Counted from the stretch's first letter, positions 15,555 to 25,043 are shown. The stretch is DNA of 32,854 nt from CAYVBJ01 sp964415185 (GCA_964415185.1 CAYPZI010000019.1:1-32854); one strand, 5' to 3'. Notes: a model not told the origin generated them from the sequence alone. Numbers and translations are program-made.

Positions 15555-15586
15555 TCGTGGCAATAAAATGCCGGTTTTTGCCACGA
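15555..15586. repeat. Hairpin upstream of egtB
   Basis: Perfect 9-bp arms TCGTGGCAA (15555-15563) and TTGCCACGA (15578-15586) enclose a 14-base loop, about 137 bases before the egtB start. It could be part of the egtB leader or a leftover repeat. No riboswitch consensus was recognised. Confidence 0.35.
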
Positions 15587-15722
15587 AGTTGATAAGACAA
15601 TGGCGATATTGTGAAAATTTTTAGTATCGTTGTATTTTAGAATGGTAAAGCGTTTAATATGGTTATCTTAAGAGGAAATACCTGTATAAGGATTAATTTT
15701 TGATAAAATCACCTGATAAAAC

Positions 15723-17015
15723 ATGAGTGTACAAACTGAACTGTCGGCGGATACAAAAAAAAGTCAATCCACATCCCGCGATCATCATAAAAAAAGATTC
15801 AAAGAAGTAAGAGGTTTTACTGAAAAGCTGACCGAGCCGCTTGAGACCGAGGATTTTGTAGTACAGGTTGTTACTCATGCAAGCCCGGCAAAATGGCACC
15901 TGGCTCATACAAGCTGGTTTTTTGAAGCTTTTTTGTTGGACAAGGCAGTGGGGGGGTTTGAGTCTCTTCATCCTCAGTATAGCTATCTTTTTAACTCCTA
16001 TTATTTGCAGACGGGAGAACCGCATTGCAGGGACAAAAGAGGTAATTTGTCACGTCCTACTGTTGAGGAAGTTTTCGAATATAGGAAATATGTGGATGCG
16101 GAGATGTTGAAATTTATTGATACTGCATCCGATACTGCTTTTAAAAAATGGTCAGGAGTAATTGAAATTGGATTAAATCATGAGCAGCAACATCAGGAAC
16201 TGCTGATTACCGATCTGAAATATATGTTTGCGCAAAATCCGTTATTTCCTGTCTATAAGGAAAGAACGCGTCCGGAAGCGTCAACTCCGGGTGAGTTGAA
16301 ATGGATTGGTTTCTCTGAAGGAGTCCGTGAAATTGGCCACAAAGGTGACGGTTTCGGCTATGATAATGAATTCCCCCGTCACAAAACCTATATTCAAAAT
16401 TTTGAACTTGCAAACCGGCAGATAACAAACGGCGAATACCTTGAATTTATAAAGAGCGGCGGATATGAAGAATCAAAATGGTGGCTCGATGAAGGTTTTG
16501 CTGCGGTAGAAAACGAAGAATGGAAAGCTCCGCTATATTGGATAAAAAAGAATGGGGAATGGCATCATTTTACGCTGAATGGCCTTGAAAAGTTAGACCT
16601 GAATGAACCGCTAACGCATGTGAGTTATTATGAAGCTGATGCATATGCAAGATGGGCCGGTTGCAGGCTGCCAACCGAACAGGAGTGGGAGGTGGCATCG
16701 GAACAAGTTAAATTAGATGGAAATTTTGTTGAAAATGATTTTTTACATCCGGTTGGAGCTGATCCTGATAAAGACGGTTTACAACAGATGTTTGGTAATC
16801 AATGGGAATGGACATTGAGCTCCTATTCCCCATATCCCGGGTATAAACCGTTACCCGGTGCACTGGGTGAATATAACGGCAAATTCATGTGTAATCAGTA
16901 CGTTTTGAGGGGAGGCTCGTGTGCCACATCAAAATCACATATCAGGAGAACATATCGTAATTTCTTTCACGCGCATGAACGCTGGCAGTTTATGGGAATC
17001 AGGCTGGCGAGGTGA
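15723..17015 (+). CDS. egtB: Ergothioneine biosynthesis protein EgtB (sulfoxide synthase)
   Basis: 430 residues. The N-terminal DinB-like domain supplies the likely iron ligands His62 (KWHLAHTSWFFE) and His153/His157 (LNHEQQHQELL). The C-terminal FGE-sulfatase domain has NRQITNGEYLEF, GCRLPTEQEWEVA, GNQWEWT and the final RNFFHAHERWQFMGIRLA. EgtB is a non-haem iron enzyme that joins a thiol donor (gamma-Glu-Cys or Cys) to hercynine with oxygen. The substrate-binding LSRPTVEEVFEYR segment is present near 109-121. The gene precedes egtD by 102 bases on the same strand. Which thiol donor is used cannot be told from sequence, and neither egtA nor egtE is in the window. Confidence 0.93.
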   Translation: MSVQTELSADTKKSQSTSRDHHKKRFKEVRGFTEKLTEPLETEDFVVQVVTHASPAKWHLAHTSWFFEAFLLDKAVGGFESLHPQYSYLFNSYYLQTGEPHCRDKRGNLSRPTVEEVFEYRKYVDAEMLKFIDTASDTAFKKWSGVIEIGLNHEQQHQELLITDLKYMFAQNPLFPVYKERTRPEASTPGELKWIGFSEGVREIGHKGDGFGYDNEFPRHKTYIQNFELANRQITNGEYLEFIKSGGYEESKWWLDEGFAAVENEEWKAPLYWIKKNGEWHHFTLNGLEKLDLNEPLTHVSYYEADAYARWAGCRLPTEQEWEVASEQVKLDGNFVENDFLHPVGADPDKDGLQQMFGNQWEWTLSSYSPYPGYKPLPGALGEYNGKFMCNQYVLRGGSCATSKSHIRRTYRNFFHAHERWQFMGIRLAR

Positions 17016-17117
17016 GTTTCCGGAAGCTATGAAGAAAATACCGCAATTTTTAAATCACTTTGCACAGAGGGATGTTAAGCTTACTGTAACCTGTTCCAAA
17101 TCCAATAAAACCTTTTA

Positions 17118-18062
17118 ATGAATTCAAACGGAAAAAAAATTCTGCATAGTGAGCTGGTACAGGAAGTACTTGAAGGCCTCCAAAAGCCCCAAAAAAAAAT
17201 ACCCAGTAAATATTTTTATGATCAGAGAGGATCTGAATTATTTGAAAAGATTTGTAATCTCGAGGAATACTATCCTACGGATGCCGAGATGGCCATAATG
17301 GAACAGAATATCGATGAAATCGCACAGAAGCTGGGTGAAGATATCGAATTGATCGAGTTTGGAAGCGGAAGCAGCAGAAAAACCCGTCTCCTTCTTTCAA
17401 ACCTTAAAAATATTGTTTCTTATGTTCCTGTAGATATTTCAAAGGGGTTTTTGTACGAGCAGGCAGAACTATTGAAGAAAGAGTATCCCGGCCTTGATAT
17501 CTATCCTGTGGCTGCAGATTACACCAAAAGGTTTGAAATTCCGGCAGGAATTCCGTCTGCACGTAAAGTTGTTTACTTCCCCGGATCAACGATTGGAAAT
17601 TTTACGCGTTCAAAGGCAAAAAAATTTATGAGAAAAATAGCGCACCTGGTAAAGCCCGGTGGCGGACTATTAGTTGGCGTTGACATGAAAAAAGATATAA
17701 AAACGCTTGAAGCAGCGTACAATGATGCAAAAGGTATAACCGCTCAGTTTAATAAGAATCTGCTTGTTCGTTTAAACAGGGAAGCTGATGCCGATTTTGA
17801 TCAGGAAAAGTTTGAACACAAAGCATTTTATAATAAACATAAAGGCAGAATTGAAATGCACCTTGAAAGTTTAACTGAACATGAGGTTGAAGTAGCCGGT
17901 AAAAAAATTCTGTTCCAAAAAGGGGAGACGATTCATACAGAAAACTCTTATAAATACTCTGCTGATGAATTTAGGGATTTGGCTTCTGACTTTTTTAAAC
18001 CTGAAGAGATGTGGAAAGATCAGGATCACCTTTTTAGTGTTCATTATATGACAGTAATTTAA
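17118..18062 (+). CDS. egtD: L-histidine N-alpha-methyltransferase EgtD
   Basis: 314 residues, the usual length. The family's YFYDQRGSELFEKIC followed by LEEYYPTDAE lies at about 32-57, the SAM-binding EFGSGSSRKT at 80-89, and VVYFPGSTIGNF near 153-164. EgtD trimethylates histidine to hercynine, the substrate of EgtB, so the pair covers the core of ergothioneine synthesis in the cytoplasm. The final C-S lyase step must be encoded elsewhere or by a general PLP enzyme. Confidence 0.93.
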   Translation: MNSNGKKILHSELVQEVLEGLQKPQKKIPSKYFYDQRGSELFEKICNLEEYYPTDAEMAIMEQNIDEIAQKLGEDIELIEFGSGSSRKTRLLLSNLKNIVSYVPVDISKGFLYEQAELLKKEYPGLDIYPVAADYTKRFEIPAGIPSARKVVYFPGSTIGNFTRSKAKKFMRKIAHLVKPGGGLLVGVDMKKDIKTLEAAYNDAKGITAQFNKNLLVRLNREADADFDQEKFEHKAFYNKHKGRIEMHLESLTEHEVEVAGKKILFQKGETIHTENSYKYSADEFRDLASDFFKPEEMWKDQDHLFSVHYMTVI

Positions 18063-18211
18063 AAATGGCCGAAAATATATTTATGGAAACGGCTTCAGGG
18101 TGATTTTAGGAAAATATCATACATTTTATCCTATTTGATTTTTAAATTTGTTAGAATAATCATGTTACTCTTACGTAACTTTATTACTAAAAGTAAAGAG
18201 CCAATTATATC

Positions 18212-18943
18212 ATGTATCATAAATCTATGAGATCTGAATTTATTCTTATTGTTGTAACCCTTTTTTTTTCCTTGTTGTTTTTAAGCTCTTGCCTGGATGA
18301 TGATGATCGTACGACAAGTGAATTTCCTTCAAACATAAATATTTCATTTAATATTCCCGATATAGGCCAATCGAAGTTTGATGGTCAAAATACTTTAACG
18401 GTTGAAAGAGCCAGGTTTGCGATCAGGAGTTTCGCATTGAAAAGGGATGAACAGTCAAATTTTAATCTTGGAGATGGAATTGCATTTATAGGGTTCAGTA
18501 CTGCCGATACTGAAGATATTGACATAGGTTCTCGGCAAATTGGCGGGGCTGTTTTTACAGGTGTATTATTTGAAATTACCAGGCCGGAAAATTCCGATCA
18601 AATTCAGGATTTTGACTTTATTGTTCTAAATGAAAATGGAGAGCTGGAGCGGGCATTTACAATGATAATTGAAGGTACTTTTAACGGGGAACCATTTGAA
18701 TACAAAACCGAAGGTGTTCTGGAAATTGAACTTGATTTTGAATCATTCGTAAATCTTCCAAATACAAACGGAGGTATGAATATCCGCCTGTTACCCAGAA
18801 CTGAAAACTGGTTCCGCGATAATCAAAGCCGGTTGATCAACCCCTCAAATGTAACAGAAACAGAGGAAATGATGATTAACACCAACGTTCGGAATTCATG
18901 GGATCTGGAAGTTGAAATCAATGAAAATACAGAAGTTCTGTGA
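18212..18943 (+). CDS. Predicted lipoprotein of unknown function
   Basis: 243 residues. A hydrophobic N-terminal segment ends in LFLSSC, a lipobox with Cys27, followed by an Asp-rich stretch (LDDDDR). The start could also be Met6. The mature part is acidic and looks beta-rich (alternating strands such as ISFNIPDIG, ALKRDEQSNF and ILFEITRPEN-like segments). I do not recognise a family. It is probably tethered to the outer or inner membrane surface. It ends 23 bases before the convergent reductase gene and shows no clear link to egtBD. Confidence 0.65.
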   Translation: MYHKSMRSEFILIVVTLFFSLLFLSSCLDDDDRTTSEFPSNINISFNIPDIGQSKFDGQNTLTVERARFAIRSFALKRDEQSNFNLGDGIAFIGFSTADTEDIDIGSRQIGGAVFTGVLFEITRPENSDQIQDFDFIVLNENGELERAFTMIIEGTFNGEPFEYKTEGVLEIELDFESFVNLPNTNGGMNIRLLPRTENWFRDNQSRLINPSNVTETEEMMINTNVRNSWDLEVEINENTEVL

Positions 18944-18966
18944 ACCCAAGCAGTGGCTTAAAATAA

Positions 18967-19680
18967 TCACGGCCAAAGAGTTCTTTGATTTCCATATGCC
19001 GGAATCCCATTGTTGTCTTTTAACATTCTTGCAGTATGCATCAGGTTCCAGCTCATAAATGTGGTATTGCGATTTGTAAAATCGTTTTTTAATCCGCCCG
19101 ACCCTTCATCAAGGTATGACGGGCCGGGGCCTGCTTCACCGATCCAGCCTGCATCAGCCTGGGGCGGAATTGTAAAACCGATATGCTGTAACCCGTACAG
19201 AATACCCATCGAACAGTGTTTTATGCCATCTTCGTTGCCTGTAATAATACACCCGCCTGCACGGCCATAATAATCGTATTGCCCCTCGTTATTTAATTCA
19301 CCGGAGTAACTGTATAACCGCTCAATGACCATTGTTGCTACGGATGATTTTTCTCCCAGCCAGATGGGAGAGCCAATTACAAGAATATCAGCATCCATTA
19401 CCTTTTTCTGGATTCCGGGCCAGTCATCTTTGTCCCAACCGTGTTCGGTCATGTCGGGATAAACACCGAACGCGATGTCATAATCAACAGGACGAAGATA
19501 ATCGGTTTCAACTCCACAGCCTTCCATGATCTGCCTGGAGAGATCAATCAGTCCTTCCGTGTGTGAAAGTTCCGGAGATTTTTTCAGGGTGCAATTCAGA
19601 AATAAAGCCTTCAGGCCTGAAAAGTCGTAGGGATTATCATCAATCCATTTTTGTTGCTGCTCATTCAGTTCGTGTTTCAT
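18967..19680 (-). CDS. Flavodoxin-fold NAD(P)H-dependent reductase
   Basis: 237 residues. LKALFLNCTLKKSPELSHTE near 24-43 is the phosphate-binding loop of the NADPH-dependent FMN reductase/flavodoxin-like family, and DILVIGSPIWLGEKSS near 94-109 is the second FMN contact. GCIITGNEDGIKHCSMG near 143-159 matches the same family. It is likely a cytoplasmic FMN enzyme that reduces quinones or other small acceptors, but the substrate is unknown. It diverges from the dipeptidase gene across a gap of 374 bases. Confidence 0.8.
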   Translation of the reverse strand: MKHELNEQQQKWIDDNPYDFSGLKALFLNCTLKKSPELSHTEGLIDLSRQIMEGCGVETDYLRPVDYDIAFGVYPDMTEHGWDKDDWPGIQKKVMDADILVIGSPIWLGEKSSVATMVIERLYSYSGELNNEGQYDYYGRAGGCIITGNEDGIKHCSMGILYGLQHIGFTIPPQADAGWIGEAGPGPSYLDEGSGGLKNDFTNRNTTFMSWNLMHTARMLKDNNGIPAYGNQRTLWP

Positions 19681-19896
19681 GGTTCGGTTTGTTTGTTGGG
19701 TTAGTTAATTCATTCATGAAAAGATACAAATCATAAGGATGAGTGAGTAGTAAACTTTTAATATCATCTTCATTTTTTCAGATGCGATTACTTACTTTTT
19801 CGAAATTACTTGAGATATTCTCCGGCTACCCCTGGTCGGCAAGAGAAGTCAACGATTTTTCTTTACAAAATCCCAAACTCACAAACTTGCCAAATA

Positions 19897-19961
19897 ATTC
19901 ATCGGATGACTGGAGGCGAGATCGAACCAAAGGCTGCGAGCGGACAAGTCATCCGATGAGT
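19897..19961. repeat. Palindromic repeat, solo copy (ATTCATCGGATGACT family)
   Basis: Arms 19897-19911 and 19947-19961 are complementary at 14 of 15 positions. The arm sequence is the same as in the tandem pair at 29309-29475, but the core differs. It lies in the 374-base gap (19681-20054) upstream of the dipeptidase gene; I see no other gene there. The dipeptidase frame happens to stay open through it, which gives a false N-terminal extension. Confidence 0.65.
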
Positions 19962-20054
19962 GAGGCTGAGTTCCTGCCACCAAATTCAAAAATTTCAGTT
20001 TTAATCTCCGGTCAATTATATTCCGGTCAAATCAAAATCAATAGTTTATTTTAT

Positions 20055-21359
20055 ATGAACAGGCTATCAAAAATATTTCCCGTCTCTTTATTAACAGTAT
20101 TTTTTCTCTTTATTTACTTGCATGGCGATTTATACGCCCAGGCTTTGATCCAGGAGGATAATTATCGTGAGCAGGCCTTGCAAATTCTCAAGGAGGTTCC
20201 CCTGATTGATGGACACAATGATGTGCCATGGCAATACAGGGGCAGGGCGGATTATAAATTTTCCGAAATCGATTTTATGAATACGAAAGAACTTGAGCGG
20301 CCTATGCATACCGATATTCCCCGTCTCAGGGAAGGCGGCGTGGGTGCTCAATTCTGGTCGGTGTTTGTTCCCTACAGCCTGCGGGGAAGCGCAGCCGTAC
20401 AGGCAACATTGGAACAGATCGATTTTGTTCACAGGATGAACGAAAACTATCCTGATGTTTTTGAGCTTGCATTAACAGCCGGTGATATTGAGCGGATCCA
20501 CCGGAACGGCAAGATCGCATCCCTGATAGGAATGGAAGGTGGCCATTCCATCCACAATTCCCTTGGAGTGCTCAGGCAGTTTTACAGCCTTGGGGCACGC
20601 TACATGACCATTACGCATTCGGGCACTCTCGACTGGGCCGATTCCGCCACGGACGATCCGCTGAATGATGGCCTTACGGCTTTTGGCGAAGAAGTGATCC
20701 GGGAAATGAACTGGCTGGGAATGCTGGTGGATTTATCGCACGTCTCTCCGCAAACCATGCGTGATGCTATTGCCGTTTCGCAAGCACCGGTAATCTATTC
20801 TCACTCATCTGCAAGGGCATTGAACGGCCACCCGAGAAATGTACCTGATGATGTTCTGGATCTCGTTGAAGAAAACGGAGGAGTTGTCATGGTGACATTT
20901 GTGCCGTCTTTTATTTCAGAAAGGCTGCGTCAGCATATAGCAGATTCCCAGGCGGAAAGGGCAAGGCTCGAATCACTCTATAATGGTCAGCCGGAAGTTG
21001 TGGAAGAAAAAATGGAAGAGTGGAATGAAGAAAACTCTGCTCCAGCCGCCACGCTGGATGAAGTTGCCGATCATATCGATCACATCAAAAACAGGATCGG
21101 AATTGAACATGTGGGAATCGGCGGGGATTATGACGGCATCAGAAGCCTGCCGGTTGGGCTGGAAGATGTATCCACCTATCCCGATTTGTTTGCTGAGCTG
21201 CTGCGGCGTGGCTATTCCGAACAGGAGGTGAAACAAATTGCAGGGCTGAATCTACTCAGGGTGATGCGTGAAGCCGAATCAGTAGCAGAGAAGCTCCACA
21301 ATGAAAGGAAATCATCCGAAGCTGTTATCGGAGATTTTGATGACGATACAAGTGAGTGA
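20055..21359 (+). CDS. Secreted membrane-type dipeptidase (M19 family)
   Basis: 434 residues from the ATG at 20055, which begins a clear signal peptide (MNRLSKIFPVSLLTVFFLFI, cleavage near YAQA around residue 30). Zinc-site motifs are in place: DGHNDVPW with His54 and Asp56, EGGHSI near 160, THSG, SHSSAR and GIGGDYDG. M19 enzymes cleave dipeptides, including some with D-residues, and act on the outer side of the membrane. The open frame continues upstream to a GTG at 19743, but that part crosses a palindromic repeat and has no family match, so it is not used. It converges on lysA with a 151-base gap. Confidence 0.9.
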   Translation: MNRLSKIFPVSLLTVFFLFIYLHGDLYAQALIQEDNYREQALQILKEVPLIDGHNDVPWQYRGRADYKFSEIDFMNTKELERPMHTDIPRLREGGVGAQFWSVFVPYSLRGSAAVQATLEQIDFVHRMNENYPDVFELALTAGDIERIHRNGKIASLIGMEGGHSIHNSLGVLRQFYSLGARYMTITHSGTLDWADSATDDPLNDGLTAFGEEVIREMNWLGMLVDLSHVSPQTMRDAIAVSQAPVIYSHSSARALNGHPRNVPDDVLDLVEENGGVVMVTFVPSFISERLRQHIADSQAERARLESLYNGQPEVVEEKMEEWNEENSAPAATLDEVADHIDHIKNRIGIEHVGIGGDYDGIRSLPVGLEDVSTYPDLFAELLRRGYSEQEVKQIAGLNLLRVMREAESVAEKLHNERKSSEAVIGDFDDDTSE

Positions 21360-21510
21360 TATTGCTTTTGTGCATCTTTACTTTGTTTGAAGTGAAATAC
21401 ACGCCGTGCCCGCTGTGTGTTCGTGGTGCCTGCCGTGGTTAAAAGGATAAATGAATAGAGCTTGAAAAATACTTCAGAAATCGATGCGAATATAAGATAT
21501 TGGGCACTAA

Positions 21511-22665
21511 CTATATCTCATCTGAATAAACAGCTTCAGCGCGGTCTCTCAGGTTGTAGTCGCTGCTCATCACCTGTCCGTATGCCCCGCAGCTCCGGAT
21601 AGCCACGAGGTCACCGCGTTCAACTTCCGGTATCATAATACCCCTTCTGAATGTGTCGGAAGTTTCGCAGATGGGGCCAACCACATCGTACTTTTTTTCA
21701 GGCCCGGTGCTTGTCAGTACATCCACATGATGCTTCGCCTGGTACAATGCCGGCCGGATTAATTCGGTCATGCCCGCGTCAAGTACGGCAAACCGGGTTG
21801 ATTCAGCTTCTTTTGTAAAAAGCACTTTTGAAATCAGGCTTCCGCACTGCCCGATGATACTTCGGCCCAGCTCAAAATGAAGTTCACGGCCCTTTTTAAC
21901 ATTCAGGTTTTTATCAAACAGGGAAAAATATTTTTCAAAATCGGGGATGGCATTTTCATCCGGCTTACTGTAATCGATTCCGAGGCCGCCTCCGACATTG
22001 ATATGATTCATTTCAAATCCCTTCTCATCAAAAAGATCCTGGAGCTGATTCACCCTGGAACACAACTGTTCGAAGGTGTTGAGATCAAGAATTTGTGAAC
22101 CGATGTGAAAATGCAATCCGCAAACCTCGATCTGTTCCAGCGAAGGTAAAATCCTGAAAAGATGTGGGAGATCTTTTTCGGGAATACCGAATTTATTTTC
22201 ATTCAGCCCGGTGGTGATATACTTATGGGTACGCGCTTCCACATTCGGATTCAGCCGAAGAGCTACACGCGCTTTTTTTCCTTCTTCTGCGGCAAGGGTG
22301 TTTAAAACTTCAATCTCTTGTACGGATTCACAATTGAACGAAAAGATTTCGTGCTTCAGGCCTGTGCGTATCTCCTCATCGGTTTTGCCAACACCGGCAA
22401 ATGCAATTTCTTCGGGCGAAAAACCGGATTCAACAGCTCTTTCAATTTCGCGCCCGCTCACGCAGTCAGCCCCGAAACCGGCGTGTTTTAAGATTCCGAG
22501 TATTCGGGAATTGTTGTTTGCCTTAAGCGCAAAGTGAATTTTGTACCCTCTTGACATCCCATGGTTTCGAACAGCTTCGATGGTTTTGCGCAGAAGTTCA
22601 AGGTCGTAAAAAAAGAACGGAGTAGAGATGCTTTTGAAAGCTTCGATTTGTGATTGAGTAAACAT
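21511..22665 (-). CDS. lysA: Diaminopimelate decarboxylase
   Basis: 384 residues from the ATG at 22665. The PLP lysine is Lys48 (HFALKANNNSRIL). HFHIGSQI near 191-198, NVGGGLGIDY near 225-234 and VGPICETSDTF near 334-344 are the cofactor and active-site motifs of fold-III decarboxylases. The enzyme makes L-lysine from meso-diaminopimelate in the cytoplasm. It is slightly shorter than many LysA proteins (about 410-420). It starts 31 bases after the sucD stop on the same strand and is probably co-transcribed, although the two reactions belong to different pathways. Confidence 0.9.
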   Translation of the reverse strand: MFTQSQIEAFKSISTPFFFYDLELLRKTIEAVRNHGMSRGYKIHFALKANNNSRILGILKHAGFGADCVSGREIERAVESGFSPEEIAFAGVGKTDEEIRTGLKHEIFSFNCESVQEIEVLNTLAAEEGKKARVALRLNPNVEARTHKYITTGLNENKFGIPEKDLPHLFRILPSLEQIEVCGLHFHIGSQILDLNTFEQLCSRVNQLQDLFDEKGFEMNHINVGGGLGIDYSKPDENAIPDFEKYFSLFDKNLNVKKGRELHFELGRSIIGQCGSLISKVLFTKEAESTRFAVLDAGMTELIRPALYQAKHHVDVLTSTGPEKKYDVVGPICETSDTFRRGIMIPEVERGDLVAIRSCGAYGQVMSSDYNLRDRAEAVYSDEI

Positions 22666-22696
22666 CAAGCAACACTGAAAATTAATTACCTGTTGT

Positions 22697-23563
22697 TTAC
22701 AAAATGCCTTTCAGCGTTTCGCCGATTTCGGCCGGACTCTCAACAACCGTAACGCCCGCATCACTCAATGCATCCTTCTTATCCTGTGCAGATCCTTTAC
22801 CGCCCGAAATAATGGCCCCGGCATGTCCCATCCTGCGGCCGGGAGGAGCCGTACTTCCTGCTATGAAGGCAACAACAGGCTTGTCCACGTTGTCACGGAT
22901 ATAAGCTGCTGCTTCTTCTTCGGCTGTTCCGCCAATTTCACCGATCAATACAATCGACTCCGTATCGGGATCATCCTGGAAAAGTTTGACGGCATCCGTA
23001 TGAGTGGTTCCAATCACGGGGTCGCCACCGATACCGATGGCTGTGCTCTGGCCAAGGCCTGCTTTGGTGAGCTGGTCAACCGCCTCATAGGTAAGGGTTC
23101 CGGATCGTGATATTAATCCCACGCTGCCGGGTTCAAATATCATTCCGGGCATGATACCTACCTTGGCTTCACCGGGCGTGATCACACCGGGGCAATTCGG
23201 CCCGATCAGGATAGCTCCGTGGCTCTCAACAATTTCTTTTGCAATAATCATATCGCGTGTCGGAATTCCTTCGGTTATGCAGATGATAACCTTAATTCCG
23301 GCAAATGCAGCTTCTGTGATTGCATCTCCTGCAAAAGCAGGCGGCACAAAGATTACAGAGGTATTTGCGCCTTCATTTACAACAGAATCGGCAACCGTAT
23401 TAAAAACAGGCAAACCAAGATGTTTTTGTCCGCCTTTGCCGGGTGTAACGCCCCCGATTACCCCGGTTCCGTATTCAATCATTTGCTCAGCGTGAAAAGA
23501 CCCTTCACTTCCGGTGATACCCTGAACAACCAGCCGTGTATCATTACCAACTAAAACACTCAT
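22697..23563 (-). CDS. sucD: Succinate-CoA ligase alpha subunit
   Basis: 288 residues, the normal length. The CoA-binding N-terminus (LVVQGITGSEGSFHAEQM), GPNCPGVITPGE near 121-132 and the phosphohistidine region GRRMGHAGAIISGGKG with His247 are all present. It forms the TCA-cycle enzyme with SucC, which is not in this window. The separation of sucD from sucC is common in Bacteroidota. It precedes lysA on the same strand. Confidence 0.95.
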   Translation of the reverse strand: MSVLVGNDTRLVVQGITGSEGSFHAEQMIEYGTGVIGGVTPGKGGQKHLGLPVFNTVADSVVNEGANTSVIFVPPAFAGDAITEAAFAGIKVIICITEGIPTRDMIIAKEIVESHGAILIGPNCPGVITPGEAKVGIMPGMIFEPGSVGLISRSGTLTYEAVDQLTKAGLGQSTAIGIGGDPVIGTTHTDAVKLFQDDPDTESIVLIGEIGGTAEEEAAAYIRDNVDKPVVAFIAGSTAPPGRRMGHAGAIISGGKGSAQDKKDALSDAGVTVVESPAEIGETLKGIL

Positions 23564-23605
23564 GTAACAGGTTTATTTAATTTTTTTCAGATTATTTTGT
23601 CGTTG

Positions 23606-23637
23606 AGAATATACCATGATGAGCCTCATTTGCCAAA
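23606..23637 (-). promoter_or_regulatory. Candidate Bacteroidetes-type promoter of sucD-lysA
   Basis: On the minus strand TTTG (23634-23637) is followed after 20 bases by TATATTCT (23606-23613), which fits TTTG-N19-21-TAnnTTTG with two mismatches in the second box. It lies about 40 bases before the sucD ATG. Weak evidence. Confidence 0.3.
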
Positions 23638-23809
23638 CGATTTGGATCAGCAAATTTAAAAAACAGAGATTTATAAAATCCGGGATTATCGGACTACATG
23701 CATTCTTGTATTGTGCTAACGATTAAATGCCAACCAAGTCATCGGACCGTTTCCGGCCTTTGGCAGATGAATCAACCCTTGAATCTTAGCAAGCATACAA
23801 ATATGTTTG

Positions 23810-23848
23810 TTTTTAGAAAAAACTCATCCTGTGACTTTTTTCTAAAAA
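23810..23848. repeat. Perfect AT-rich hairpin in the sucD/VOC gap
   Basis: Thirteen-base arms TTTTTAGAAAAAA (23810-23822) and its exact complement (23836-23848) enclose a 13-nt loop. The 401-base gap (23564-23964) between the divergent sucD and VOC genes holds this hairpin and the weak sucD promoter, but no gene that I can see. It lies about 116 bases before the VOC start and could be an operator or part of a leader. Being almost all A/T, it is less stable than its length suggests. Confidence 0.45.
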
Positions 23849-23964
23849 CCGTACTTTTAATCTTGACAAGACACTAAAATATTTTATAAATATGTGATAA
23901 TATTAAAATTGACTATTTTTCAGCTATTTCGTTTCATACAGAGTTAAATTTAAAGGTGCATTTT

Positions 23965-25023
23965 ATGAGAAAAGTTATAAGCGGAATCCAGCAAATCGGA
24001 GTCGGTACGCCTGATGAAGAAAAAGCATTCAGTTGGTACAGAAAAAATTTTGGGATGGATATTTGTGTATTCCAGGATCAGGCTGACGCTTCACTTATGA
24101 CCGCGTATACTGGGAACAAATTACACAGCCGATCAGCAACACTGGCAATGAATATGCAGGGAGGTGGTGGTCTGGAAATCTGGCAATTCACCAGCAGAAA
24201 AACCAAATTCCCTGATTTTAAGATTCAAATAGGTGATCTCGGTATTAATGCCGTCCGAATGAAAAGCAAAAACGTGAAGGCAACCTACGATAAATATAAA
24301 AAAGAAAATATTTCAATTTGTAACGGAATTTCATCCGGGCCGGACGGCTTGCCCCATTTTTTTATAAACGATCTCCATGGCCTTATTTTCGAGGTGGTTA
24401 AAGGTGAAGAATGGTTTTCATTTGAAAAATATCATTCGGGAGGTATTGCAGGTTGCATGATCGGAGTTTCCGATATTGAGGAGTCACTAGTCTTGTACAG
24501 GGATATACTTGAGTACGATACTATTGTTTACGATGAGACAGGTGTTTTTGAAGACTTGTCTGGCTTGCCGGGTGGATCACAGAAGCTGCGGCGTGTGTTG
24601 CTCTCACACAGCCATCCCCGCAAAGGATCATTCAGCCAATTACTTGGAGAAAGTAAAATTGAATTGGTTCAAACACTTGAGAGAAAGCCAAATAAAATAT
24701 TCCGTGATCGTTATTGGGGAGATTTGGGATTTATCCATCTCTGTTTTGATGTTAAAGGTATGGACCAGCTAAAAAAAGAATGCAGTGATCAAGGATACAA
24801 ATTTACCGTTGACAGCCTCGATTCATTTGATATGGGAAATGCAGCCGGCAGATTTGGGTATATTGAAAGTTTTGATGGAACACTAATCGAATTTGTTGAA
24901 ACCCATAAACTTCCAATCTGGGAAAAAATCGGCCTCTATCTGAATGTCAGGAAAAAAGATCCCGAAAAACCGATCCCAAAATGGATGCTTCAGTTTCTCA
25001 GATTAAGCAGGGTTAAAAATTGA
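23965..25023 (+). CDS. Two-domain VOC (glyoxalase/dioxygenase fold) protein
   Basis: 352 residues from the ATG at 23965; an in-frame GTG nine bases upstream is less likely. Two vicinal-oxygen-chelate modules are visible: about 4-140 (IQQIGVGTPDEEKAFSWYRK through LHGLIFEVVKG) and about 150-310 (GCMIGVSDIEESLVLYRDIL through DGTLIEFVE). Candidate metal ligands are the Glu in LEIWQF and FEVV and the His in DLGFIHLCFD. The family includes extradiol dioxygenases, isomerases and glyoxalases; the substrate is not evident. The first module starts with Gln rather than the usual His (IQQIG), so the metal site may be incomplete. It ends 20 bases from the convergent acyltransferase. Confidence 0.75.
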   Translation: MRKVISGIQQIGVGTPDEEKAFSWYRKNFGMDICVFQDQADASLMTAYTGNKLHSRSATLAMNMQGGGGLEIWQFTSRKTKFPDFKIQIGDLGINAVRMKSKNVKATYDKYKKENISICNGISSGPDGLPHFFINDLHGLIFEVVKGEEWFSFEKYHSGGIAGCMIGVSDIEESLVLYRDILEYDTIVYDETGVFEDLSGLPGGSQKLRRVLLSHSHPRKGSFSQLLGESKIELVQTLERKPNKIFRDRYWGDLGFIHLCFDVKGMDQLKKECSDQGYKFTVDSLDSFDMGNAAGRFGYIESFDGTLIEFVETHKLPIWEKIGLYLNVRKKDPEKPIPKWMLQFLRLSRVKN

Positions 25024-25043
25024 GTTTCATCCTGCATTTTTTT

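Noticed and set aside
19743..20054. 104-residue N-terminal extension of the dipeptidase from a GTG codon
   Set aside because: It passes through a palindromic repeat, and a clear signal peptide begins at the ATG at 20055.
23728..23765. Possible degenerate copy of the ATCGGATGACT repeat (GCCAA..TTGGC with GTCATCGGA inside)
   Set aside because: Only short stretches match and the arms are not complementary over the family length.
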